Origin: Gammaproteobacteria bacterium
GTDB taxonomy: Bacteria > Pseudomonadota > Gammaproteobacteria > UBA11654
Assembly: GCA_018672815.1 (NCBI GenBank)
Contig: JABHDX010000090.1
Coordinates: 1 to 64,000 of the forward strand
Direction: 5' to 3'
Length of the DNA stretch: 64,000 bases
A program made the position numbers and the translations under genes. The notes under the pieces are model-generated. The model saw only the letters and a list, made by a program, of their open reading frames with translations. It made no database searches and had not been told where the DNA came from. Shown here one piece after another: positions 57,499 to 64,000 of this stretch. How positions within the stretch are numbered: position 1 is the stretch's first letter; each line of letters starts with the position of its first letter.

Positions 57499-58815
57499 TC
57501 AGTCAAGTAGATCAAGGGATTCTTTAACTGTTCTCACAACAGTTCTAATTTGATCTTCGTTTGCAATCAAAGGAGGACATAAAGCTATATTATCTCCAGT
57601 TGTCCTAATCAGAACTCCTTTTGAAAAACATTCTCTAAAAACACTCATAGCTCTTGCTGTGGGTTTACCGTCAATCGGTTGCAATTCTATTGCTCCAAGC
57701 ATGCCATAATTTCTAATGTCAATAACATGGGGAGATCCTTTAATAGTTTGAAGCTCTTCTTCCAATACTGGTGCTAGATTCTTAGCATTATCAAATAATC
57801 CTTCCTCCTCATAAACATTCAAAGCTGCTAATCCAGCTGCAGCAGCCAATGGATGTCCTGAATAGGTATACCCATGAAAAAATTCGATCGCATCATCAGG
57901 ACCTTCCATAAATGCTTGGTAAATATCTTCTTTAACTAGAACTCCACCCATAGGTACCATCCCACTAGTCATTCCCTTAGCAATAGTCATTAAATCAGGA
58001 CTTACATTAAATGCCTCTGCTCCAAAACTATGTCCAGTTCTACCAAAACCTGTAATCACTTCATCTAGAATCATTAGTATTCCATGTTTATCACAAATTT
58101 CTCTGATTCTATTAAGATAACCAACTGGTGGCAATAGAACGCCAGCTGAACCAGCTATGGGCTCCATGATAACAGCGGCAACTGTTGATGGATCATGGAG
58201 CATCAAGATTTCTTCCAATTCTTCCGCCAAGTGTCCACCCCAATGAGGTTGGCCTTTTGAGAATGCATTTTTTTCTAAGTTATGAGTATGTTTCAAATGA
58301 TCAACGCCCGGAAGCATGGCTCCAAACATTTTTCTATTAGGTGACATCCCACCCACTGAGATACCTCCAAAGCCAACACCATGATAACCTTTTTCCCTTC
58401 CTATAAACCTAGTTCTATGACCTTCACCATTAACACGATGATAGGCTAATGCCATTTTCAATGCTGTATCAACTGCTTCAGAACCTGAGTTTGTAAAGAA
58501 AACTTTGCTCATTCCTTCAGGAGCCATATCAGTTAATTTTTCAGCCATTTTGAAAACAGTTGGATGTCCTAACTGAAAAGCTGTTGCATAATCAAGTGTT
58601 GCAGCTTGTTTTTGAACTGCTTCTACAATTTTAGGGTGACAATGACCAGCATTGCAACACCATAAACCTGAAATACCATCTAAAATCTTTTCATCATCAT
58701 AAGAGGTATAAAACATACCACTAGCCTGTTTAAACATTCTAGGATTCTTTTTAAAATATCGGTTGCCAGTAAAAGGCATCCAATAGGCTTCTAAATTGGG
58801 TAATGGACTAGTCAT
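57499..58815 (-). CDS. Omega-amino acid:pyruvate aminotransferase (BauA-like)
   Basis: Class III PLP aminotransferase closest in sequence character to beta-alanine:pyruvate aminotransferases. The PLP Lys280 is in TIAKGMTSG, Asp251 in ILDEVITGFGRTG; YWMPFTGNRYFKKNPRMF at the N-terminus is typical of the omega-amino acid subgroup. AGGA lies nine bases before the ATG at 58815, better spaced than the ATG three codons upstream. Taurine or hypotaurine are possible substrates too. First gene of the operon. Confidence 0.88.
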   Translation of the reverse strand: MTSPLPNLEAYWMPFTGNRYFKKNPRMFKQASGMFYTSYDDEKILDGISGLWCCNAGHCHPKIVEAVQKQAATLDYATAFQLGHPTVFKMAEKLTDMAPEGMSKVFFTNSGSEAVDTALKMALAYHRVNGEGHRTRFIGREKGYHGVGFGGISVGGMSPNRKMFGAMLPGVDHLKHTHNLEKNAFSKGQPHWGGHLAEELEEILMLHDPSTVAAVIMEPIAGSAGVLLPPVGYLNRIREICDKHGILMILDEVITGFGRTGHSFGAEAFNVSPDLMTIAKGMTSGMVPMGGVLVKEDIYQAFMEGPDDAIEFFHGYTYSGHPLAAAAGLAALNVYEEEGLFDNAKNLAPVLEEELQTIKGSPHVIDIRNYGMLGAIELQPIDGKPTARAMSVFRECFSKGVLIRTTGDNIALCPPLIANEDQIRTVVRTVKESLDLLD

Positions 58816-58933
58816 AGCTATCATTCCTGTAATAATTTAATTATTTATCACACCATAAACCTTTTTATAAATTTAACAATATTTAAATTGATTTTTCATA
58901 AATAATTGTTTTTAATGGTATTTTATAATTTTT

Positions 58934-58957
58934 GTTTAATATATTTAACAGTTTAAC
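58934..58957. promoter_or_regulatory. TTTAAC repeats overlapping the regulator start
   Basis: The AT-rich gap between the aminotransferase and regulator genes ends in GTTTAATATATTTAAC (58934-58949, imperfectly palindromic), AG, and a second TTTAAC (58952-58957) directly before the regulator ATG. A TATAAT lies at 58924-58929. The arrangement suits autoregulation by the XRE-cupin protein. No ribosome site is visible there. Confidence 0.35.
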
Positions 58958-59515
58958 ATGCCAGAAAAAGATATTGACATCGGAAATCGTCTTAAAATAC
59001 TTAGGGATGAAAGAAATATTTCTCAACGACAATTGGCTAAAAAATCAAATGTAAGCAATGCTGCTATTTCATTGATAGAAAACAATAAAACGAACCCTTC
59101 TCTAGGTATGCTGAAGAAAATCTTAGATGCAGTACCTATTTCAATTAGTGATTTTTTTGCAATGGATATATTAGAAGAAAACAAAGTGGTATTTAGAAAG
59201 GATGAATTAGTAGAAATAGGCAGTGGTCTTATTTCTTATTTACAAGTAGGCCAAAACCTAAAAAATAATCAGCCTCAGATGATTCTCGAACGATATAAGC
59301 CTGGTGCTGATACTGGAAAAAATATGCTTACTCATGAATCGGAAGAAAGTGGCTTAATACTAGAAGGACGTATGGAACTAACAGTTGGTGATCAAACCTA
59401 CTTTCTTGGTGTTGGAGATGCCTATCTTTTTAATAGCAGTATCCCTCATCGATTCAAAAATACTGGGGGAATTGATTGCGTAATAGTATCTGCTTGTACT
59501 CCTCCAAGCTTTTAG
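58958..59515 (+). CDS. XRE-cupin transcriptional regulator (PuuR-like)
   Basis: DNA-binding regulator with an N-terminal HTH (about 9-63, IGNRLKILRDERNISQRQLA, AAISLIENNKTNPS) and a C-terminal cupin sensor domain (about 105-182, HESEESGLILEGRMEL, YLFNSSIPHRF). Length 185 residues matches PuuR-type regulators of amine and amino acid catabolism. Being divergent from the aminotransferase-mmsA-ald operon, it most likely controls that operon in response to its substrate (inference). Confidence 0.92.
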   Translation: MPEKDIDIGNRLKILRDERNISQRQLAKKSNVSNAAISLIENNKTNPSLGMLKKILDAVPISISDFFAMDILEENKVVFRKDELVEIGSGLISYLQVGQNLKNNQPQMILERYKPGADTGKNMLTHESEESGLILEGRMELTVGDQTYFLGVGDAYLFNSSIPHRFKNTGGIDCVIVSACTPPSF

Positions 59516-59580
59516 TCAATTAAAAGAATGGATAACATAAGAAATCTAAAATATTATAGTGATATTAATGATTGAAACTT

Positions 59581-60105
59581 ATGCCAAAAGAAACAGAAAA
59601 AGAATTTAAAGCAGTAAACATAGCAATTCTAACGATCTCAGATCGAAGAGAGATAGAAGATGATGATTCAGGAGACCTATTGATCAATAGAGTTAATGAT
59701 GCAAATCATAACTTGATTGATCGTCAAATCTGTAAAGATAACTGCTATCAAATAAGAGCCATTGTATCGCGATGGATTCTGCAAGAAGATGTTCACGTTA
59801 TTATTACTACAGGAGGTACTGGTATTACAGGTCATGATGGAACTCCAGAGGCCATCCTACCTCTTCTGGATAAAACTATTGATGGTTTTGGTGAGATGTT
59901 CAGGTCACTTTCTTATCAACATATTAAAACATCAACATTACAATCCCGAGCTTTTGCAGGGGTTGCTAATGGGACATTTACATTTTGTCTGCCAGGTTCT
60001 CCAGGAGCTTGCAAAGATGGGTGGGATCTTCTTATCTCAGAACAATTGGATCATCGTACAAAACCCTGCAACTTAGTTGAATTAATGCCTAGACTTAAAG
60101 AATAG
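59581..60105 (+). CDS. moaB: Molybdenum cofactor biosynthesis protein B
   Basis: MogA/MoaB-fold protein of molybdopterin adenylylation. It contains ILTISDRR, the TTGGTGITGHDGTPEAI nucleotide-binding motif, STLQSRAFAGVANGT and CLPGSPGAC, and ends DHRTKPCNLVELMPRL, close to E. coli MoaB. The ATG at 59581 gives 174 residues; an upstream TTG is possible. gloB follows after 11 bases on the same strand. Confidence 0.93.
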   Translation: MPKETEKEFKAVNIAILTISDRREIEDDDSGDLLINRVNDANHNLIDRQICKDNCYQIRAIVSRWILQEDVHVIITTGGTGITGHDGTPEAILPLLDKTIDGFGEMFRSLSYQHIKTSTLQSRAFAGVANGTFTFCLPGSPGACKDGWDLLISEQLDHRTKPCNLVELMPRLKE

Positions 60106-60116
60106 AGTTAAAAGAA

Positions 60117-60893
60117 ATGAATCAGTCGCCTCTAGAGATTTACATGTTTCCTTGTTTGTCTGATAATTACGGCTTCCTAATTCATGATAATGAAAAAAAA
60201 CTGACTGCAACAATAGATACACCAGAAGTATCAGCCATTGAGAAAGCATTAGATATCAATGGATGGGAGCTGACTCATATTCTAAATACGCACCATCATT
60301 ATGATCATGCTGGTGGCAATATTGAACTAAAAAATAAAACAGATTGCCAAGTTATAGGTCCAAAAATGGATCAAGAAAGAATCCCTGGTATAGATAAAAA
60401 AGTAAGTCATGAAGAGGTTTTTTACTATGGAAACCATAAAGTAATTAGTTATCACACACCAGGACATACAACAGGTCATATTGTCTATCATTTTGAAAAT
60501 GAAAAAATAGCCTTTGTAGGCGATACAATATTTGCTATGGGCTGTGGTCGCTTATTTGAAGGCACAGCTGAACAAATGTGGAATTCACTAAATATTATTA
60601 CCAATTGGCCAGATGAAACAAAACTCTATTGTGCTCATGAATACACAAAAAATAATGCGGAATTTGCAATTACTATAGATCCGATTAATAGAGAATTAAT
60701 TGAGAGAATAAATGAAGTAAATATAAAAAGAATGAAAAATATTCCGACCGTACCAACTAATGTAGGAATAGAAAAGTTAACAAATCCATTTGTCAGAGCC
60801 AATGATTCTAAGATAAAGCAAAATCTAGATATGACTGACCAATCAAACGTATCAGTATTTGCAGAGATAAGAAAAAGAAAAGATAATTTTTAA
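60117..60893 (+). CDS. gloB: Hydroxyacylglutathione hydrolase (glyoxalase II)
   Basis: Second enzyme of methylglyoxal detoxification, hydrolysing S-lactoylglutathione. The binuclear metal motif THHHYDH is at 58-64, with HTPGHTTGHI, VGDTIFAMGCGRLFEGT, CAHEYT and the glutathione-site residues of TNPFVRAND near the C-terminus. Length 258 residues is normal. It follows moaB in the same direction; a tRNA gene follows after about 90 bases. Confidence 0.95.
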   Translation: MNQSPLEIYMFPCLSDNYGFLIHDNEKKLTATIDTPEVSAIEKALDINGWELTHILNTHHHYDHAGGNIELKNKTDCQVIGPKMDQERIPGIDKKVSHEEVFYYGNHKVISYHTPGHTTGHIVYHFENEKIAFVGDTIFAMGCGRLFEGTAEQMWNSLNIITNWPDETKLYCAHEYTKNNAEFAITIDPINRELIERINEVNIKRMKNIPTVPTNVGIEKLTNPFVRANDSKIKQNLDMTDQSNVSVFAEIRKRKDNF

Positions 60894-60982
60894 AGCTATT
60901 CATTGCTTCAAGAAAAACAAATTAATTAAACTTACCCCATAACTCGCTATGGACTAGCGAATTGAATTATAATAAAGATTAA

Positions 60983-61059
60983 GCGCCCGTAGCTCAGCTG
61001 GATAGAGCGTGTGGCTACGAACCACAAGGTCGGGAGTTCGAATCTCTCCGGGCGCGCCA
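60983..61059 (+). tRNA. tRNA-Arg (anticodon ACG)
   Basis: A 77-base tRNA. Acceptor stem GCGCCCG pairs with CGGGCGC, D-arm GCTCAGCTGGATAGAGC, anticodon stem TGTGG/CCACA around CTACGAA with anticodon ACG (A34 would be edited to inosine by TadA), T-loop TTCGAAT. The 3' CCA is encoded. queD starts 11 bases downstream. A TATAAT lies 10 bases upstream (60968-60973). Confidence 0.98.
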
Positions 61060-61070
61060 TTGAGATTATT

Positions 61071-61430
61071 ATGGAAATATATAGAGAATTTAGAATTGAA
61101 GCAGCACATTTACTACCTAATGTGCCTGATGGACATAAATGTGGAAAACTCCATGGCCACTCTTTCTTAATTAGAATCTATATCGAAGGTGAACCAGATT
61201 CACAGACAGGTTGGATCATTGATTTTGCAGATATTGTTCAAGCGTTCGAACCCATAAGACAAATTCTAGATCATTCTTATTTGAATGAAATAGAGGGCCT
61301 AGAAAACCCAACCAGTGAAAATTTAGCCATATGGATATGGCAGAAAATGCTCAATACTCCAATTCAATTATCAAAAGTTGAAATCAAAGAGACTTGTAAT
61401 AGTGGTTGTATATATACAGGGACACATTAA
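61071..61430 (+). CDS. queD: 6-carboxy-5,6,7,8-tetrahydropterin synthase
   Basis: Converts dihydroneopterin triphosphate, the FolE product, to 6-carboxytetrahydropterin on the way to queuosine. Zinc ligands are His13 (FRIEAAHLL), His28 and His30 (KLHGHSF); the catalytic Cys24 is in GHKCGKLHGH. The ATG at 61071 gives 119 residues with the normal N-terminus; the longer open frame runs back into tRNA-Arg and is rejected. It converges on the MFS gene with 14 bases between. Confidence 0.94.
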   Translation: MEIYREFRIEAAHLLPNVPDGHKCGKLHGHSFLIRIYIEGEPDSQTGWIIDFADIVQAFEPIRQILDHSYLNEIEGLENPTSENLAIWIWQKMLNTPIQLSKVEIKETCNSGCIYTGTH

Positions 61431-61444
61431 AGAAAGACTAATAT

Positions 61445-62752
61445 TTATTTAGTTGGAGCTATTTTATTAACATACATAGCGAAAAAACAGACAACAATAT
61501 TGCAGACACCAATAAAAATAAAAGGAGCCGATGGACCAATAGAATCGAATATTCTTCCACCCACCCCAGTTGATATTAGAATACCTAAAGCGCCTGCCAA
61601 ATTAAAAACACCAACTACAGCACCACGTTTTATAGTAGGTGCTTCTTGACCTAGCAGTGTTGTTGCTGCAAAAAAAGCACACTGTTGCCCTATGCCCAAT
61701 AAAATAAACAAAGGCCTGTATACATCATCCAAAACATCATCAATAAAAAACATTGAGAGATAACCTGCAGCTGCTATAGCCATGCAAAAAGAAACGGCTA
61801 CTATTCGATCGATCTTGTCAATTGCATAACCAATAATAGGAGAGGAAATAAGTGCTGCTGTTGAAGAAGTTACAAACAAAAGCCTTGCTGCAGATGTAGC
61901 TTCGGAAGTTGTCATACCAGCATCAACTCCTGCTGTCACTCCCCATAACACTAGAAATGTTCCAAGGATAACAAGATCACTTCTAGCTACGAAAGCCGCT
62001 GCATAAGCTAAAAGTATTCGTGGATTCCGACCTTCAGCTAGACCAGATTTGATCTGTTCCATATAAGGAATCTTCTTCTGTTCTTCGGTAGGAGTACCTT
62101 TTTTTAAACCAAAAGCAACTACAATTGATGTAATCAAACAAGTGCCTGCTACAACCCACATGGCATACTTTCCTGCTGTAATTTGATCATATCCCATTTC
62201 AGCAAAATTCTTTGGCATTCTTGCAAAGACTAGTGAAACAATAATAACGCCAGTGGCATTCAGAATGCCTGTTACGGCAATCATTTTCCCTCTTGTGTGA
62301 TTTTGAGGATAATCAGCAGTCACGGTTCCTAACATCCCTGTTGCACATCCCATTCCAATTGCATAGATCACTCTATAAAGCGTTAATTCTCCAATGCCGG
62401 TGGCTAATGGATAGAGAAAATAAGAGAGCCCCATTGCAAACATGCCAAAGGAATAAACTGGCCTCCTGCCAATTTTATCGGCAAGTAAACCAACTGGTAA
62501 AAAGACACATAGTAATGCAATTTCTGCAACAACCTGCAAATTACCAACAATAGTTCCTATTTGATTTCGTTCATAGGCTAAGTTTTCTATTAATACATAG
62601 TTAGTAGCATAGGAAATAAAAGTTAAAAGACCTATTGTGGTTAAAGCTCCATAGCAGATAGAAAAGAAATTAGTTTTCGTTACTCCTTCTACAAGATCAA
62701 TTTTAAATTTATTTTTTGGTAAGAAATTTAAAGTAACAAACGATTGACTCAT
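61445..62752 (-). CDS. Major facilitator superfamily transporter
   Basis: Twelve-helix inner-membrane transporter. The loop 2-3 motif is GLLADKIGRRPVYSFG, and the second half has a related GYAIDKIDRI. Length 435 residues. Long cytosolic ends are absent. The substrate cannot be told from sequence; the neighbours (queD, a SnoaL-like gene) do not settle it. Its promoter lies in the 85-base gap shared with the divergent SnoaL-like gene. Confidence 0.88.
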   Translation of the reverse strand: MSQSFVTLNFLPKNKFKIDLVEGVTKTNFFSICYGALTTIGLLTFISYATNYVLIENLAYERNQIGTIVGNLQVVAEIALLCVFLPVGLLADKIGRRPVYSFGMFAMGLSYFLYPLATGIGELTLYRVIYAIGMGCATGMLGTVTADYPQNHTRGKMIAVTGILNATGVIIVSLVFARMPKNFAEMGYDQITAGKYAMWVVAGTCLITSIVVAFGLKKGTPTEEQKKIPYMEQIKSGLAEGRNPRILLAYAAAFVARSDLVILGTFLVLWGVTAGVDAGMTTSEATSAARLLFVTSSTAALISSPIIGYAIDKIDRIVAVSFCMAIAAAGYLSMFFIDDVLDDVYRPLFILLGIGQQCAFFAATTLLGQEAPTIKRGAVVGVFNLAGALGILISTGVGGRIFDSIGPSAPFIFIGVCNIVVCFFAMYVNKIAPTK

Positions 62753-62837
62753 GCTATACCCCTTGTCTTGATATGCTTAATATTAATTAAGAAATCATAT
62801 ACTATTTATTTATTGATAAATAATACTATCATTCTCT

Positions 62838-63245
62838 ATGAATGTTGAAACAACTATTAAGAAAATTATTACTTCTATTTTCGATTCATTCGAAACAGGT
62901 GATATTGCTACCCTCGAGAGTCATATGCATAAAAATGTAAGCATCTGGGATATTTTTACACCTGAGTTAATTACAGGTGAAAAAAATGTACATGATTTTC
63001 ATCATAAAGATCAGAGACAAAAAATAAAACGAGGTAAATTAACACTAGATATTGAAGAACCTTTAGTATCCATTCAAAAAAATTCTTGCTTAGCACTTTA
63101 TTACCTTGATTTTTCTTATCAAGAACCTAACGCTCTCTCAGGACGAGTAAGAATAACTGATGTTTTTATTCAAGATAACAATACTTGGAAAATTATTCAT
63201 CATCACGAAGGAATAGTTCCAGATACATTAAATAATCCAAAATAA
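62838..63245 (+). CDS. SnoaL-like (NTF2-fold) protein
   Basis: Small cone-shaped NTF2-fold protein of the SnoaL/DUF4440 group: an N-terminal helix pair with FDSFETGDIATLESHMHKN, a middle sheet, and the closing strands RVRITDVFIQDNNTWKIIHHHEG. Length 135 residues. The fold serves many enzymes and ligand binders, so no reaction is given. It is divergent from the MFS gene and three bases before the truncated unknown gene, so the latter two are likely one operon. Confidence 0.75.
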   Translation: MNVETTIKKIITSIFDSFETGDIATLESHMHKNVSIWDIFTPELITGEKNVHDFHHKDQRQKIKRGKLTLDIEEPLVSIQKNSCLALYYLDFSYQEPNALSGRVRITDVFIQDNNTWKIIHHHEGIVPDTLNNPK

Positions 63246-63248
63246 ATT

Positions 63249-64000
63249 ATGAAATATTACATGATTAACATAGTCAAAATTATTAGCCTACTAGCTGCTA
63301 TATGGCTCATAACACTATTTAGTTTTAGACTAATGAATAGTGATAAAGTTGCAGTCGTTGTTACTGATTGGGGTCAACCAGAAGGTTTCTCTGAAAGCTA
63401 TTACCAAGGTATTGCGCAACGGAGTCGTATTGGAATCCAGGCCTTAAGAAAAAATCAAGAGTGCACAGAAAACTTTGTAGGTGAATACCCTTACCGTTCA
63501 TCAATGGGCAGCTATCCACACGTTAGTTCCTTTTTAACTGAAGGGTTTGAAGAATATTATGATAATTCCGGTATGTATCGATTTGATAAAAACAAAGACC
63601 TCTATGTAAACGTCTTAGATGAAACTGTCACACTCACAAGAATGGATGCAGAACAATATGAAAAAATAAAAGTAACGGGTTCAGGTGATGGTTATGGGAG
63701 AAGGAATATTTTAACAGTAGACCCAAGAAATGGTGCTGATCCACTTCCTGATTATTATAAAATATTTGCTCCCAATGGTGTTCAAGATGTGAGGGAACAA
63801 GACGTTGTTTTTTATAGAAGGATTAATAAATTATTAGGGGCAGATAAACAGACAACTGGAATGCATCCAATGACTAATTTTATGGAAGACTTCCTCACAG
63901 ATTTTATGGATAACTATTTTGGCAATCGAGTCAAAATAAGATTTGGTATGTATGAAAAAAATTCTGGTTACTCTGCAAGACATGATGATGTGGCCTGGGC
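63249..64000 (+). CDS. Unknown membrane-anchored protein, cut by window end
   Basis: Hand translation gives an open frame from ATG 63249 to the window edge (250 codons, no stop). It begins with a hydrophobic anchor or signal (IVKIISLLAAIWLITLFSF) followed by VAVVVTDWGQPEGFSESYY, then a polar region rich in Tyr, Asp and Asn. I do not recognise the family. The VAVVVTDWGQPEGF strand-loop faintly resembles the first strand of chelatase-like proteins such as the lipoprotein gene at 45-47 kb, but the similarity is weak. It is three bases after the SnoaL-like gene. Confidence 0.7.
   Translation, partial: MKYYMINIVKIISLLAAIWLITLFSFRLMNSDKVAVVVTDWGQPEGFSESYYQGIAQRSRIGIQALRKNQECTENFVGEYPYRSSMGSYPHVSSFLTEGFEEYYDNSGMYRFDKNKDLYVNVLDETVTLTRMDAEQYEKIKVTGSGDGYGRRNILTVDPRNGADPLPDYYKIFAPNGVQDVREQDVVFYRRINKLLGADKQTTGMHPMTNFMEDFLTDFMDNYFGNRVKIRFGMYEKNSGYSARHDDVAW

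Noticed and set aside
59762..60076. 104-codon frame within moaB in another reading frame
   Set aside because: moaB is full length with all motifs; the overlap frame has no family features.
60944..60960. Perfect 6-base hairpin TCGCTA-TGGAC-TAGCGA as terminator of gloB
   Set aside because: No T-run follows it, and it stands directly upstream of the tRNA-Arg promoter region, so its role is unclear.

Overview
The window is one dense, AT-rich bacterial chromosome segment whose gene content and gene order are gammaproteobacterial. Diagnostic orders are guaB-guaA beside xseA; trmJ-iscS-iscU-iscA-ndk-rlmN-rodZ-hisS-yfgM-bamB-der; queA-tgt-yajC-secD-secF; and xerD-dsbC. Intergenic space is minimal: three convergent gene pairs abut with no base between stop codons, another overlaps, and ATGA overlaps are common. 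With PhoX, a PiT phosphate transporter, a TonB system with paired ExbB and ExbD, and low-GC codon use, this suggests a free-living, streamlined, probably marine gammaproteobacterium. I cannot name a clade from the sequence alone.

Left part (1-31 kb): housekeeping. GMP synthesis (guaB, guaA) is followed by exonuclease VII (xseA). A long minus-strand operon (13865 down to 4644) carries tRNA methylation, a stripped iron-sulfur operon without iscR, hscBA or fdx, ndk, rlmN, a short RodZ-like protein, an unlisted 39-codon membrane mini-gene, hisS, yfgM, bamB and der. suhB, the queuosine/Sec operon, tRNA-Leu, a Nudix hydrolase, fdxA, dsbC, xerD and an acyltransferase follow. A seven-gene TonB energising operon (DUF3450, TtpC-like ExbB, ExbB, two ExbD, TonB, TPR protein) ends this part.

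Middle part (29-44 kb): central and carbon metabolism (ETF-ubiquinone oxidoreductase, gpmA, gamma carbonic anhydrase-like protein, thioesterase, MaoC hydratase, folE, mobA, moaC, a divergent LeuCD pair, HMG-CoA lyase). A phosphate block holds PhoX, a porin, a PiT transporter and a PhoU-like DUF47 protein.

Right part (44-64 kb): accessory. A minus-strand cluster encodes a tandem alpha/beta hydrolase, a GlcD-type flavoprotein, a chelatase-like lipoprotein, a Tat-exported DUF1838 protein and a lipoprotein cytochrome c; this is the best candidate for an undescribed pathway. Next comes a beta-alanine catabolism operon (omega-aminotransferase, malonate-semialdehyde dehydrogenase, alanine dehydrogenase), with a divergent cupin-type regulator, running into moaA, an acyl-CoA ligase and fdhD. 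moaB, gloB, tRNA-Arg, queD, an MFS transporter, a SnoaL-like protein and a truncated unknown gene close the window. No rRNA, IS element, prophage or CRISPR array was seen. No stretch above about 300 bases lacks a gene.
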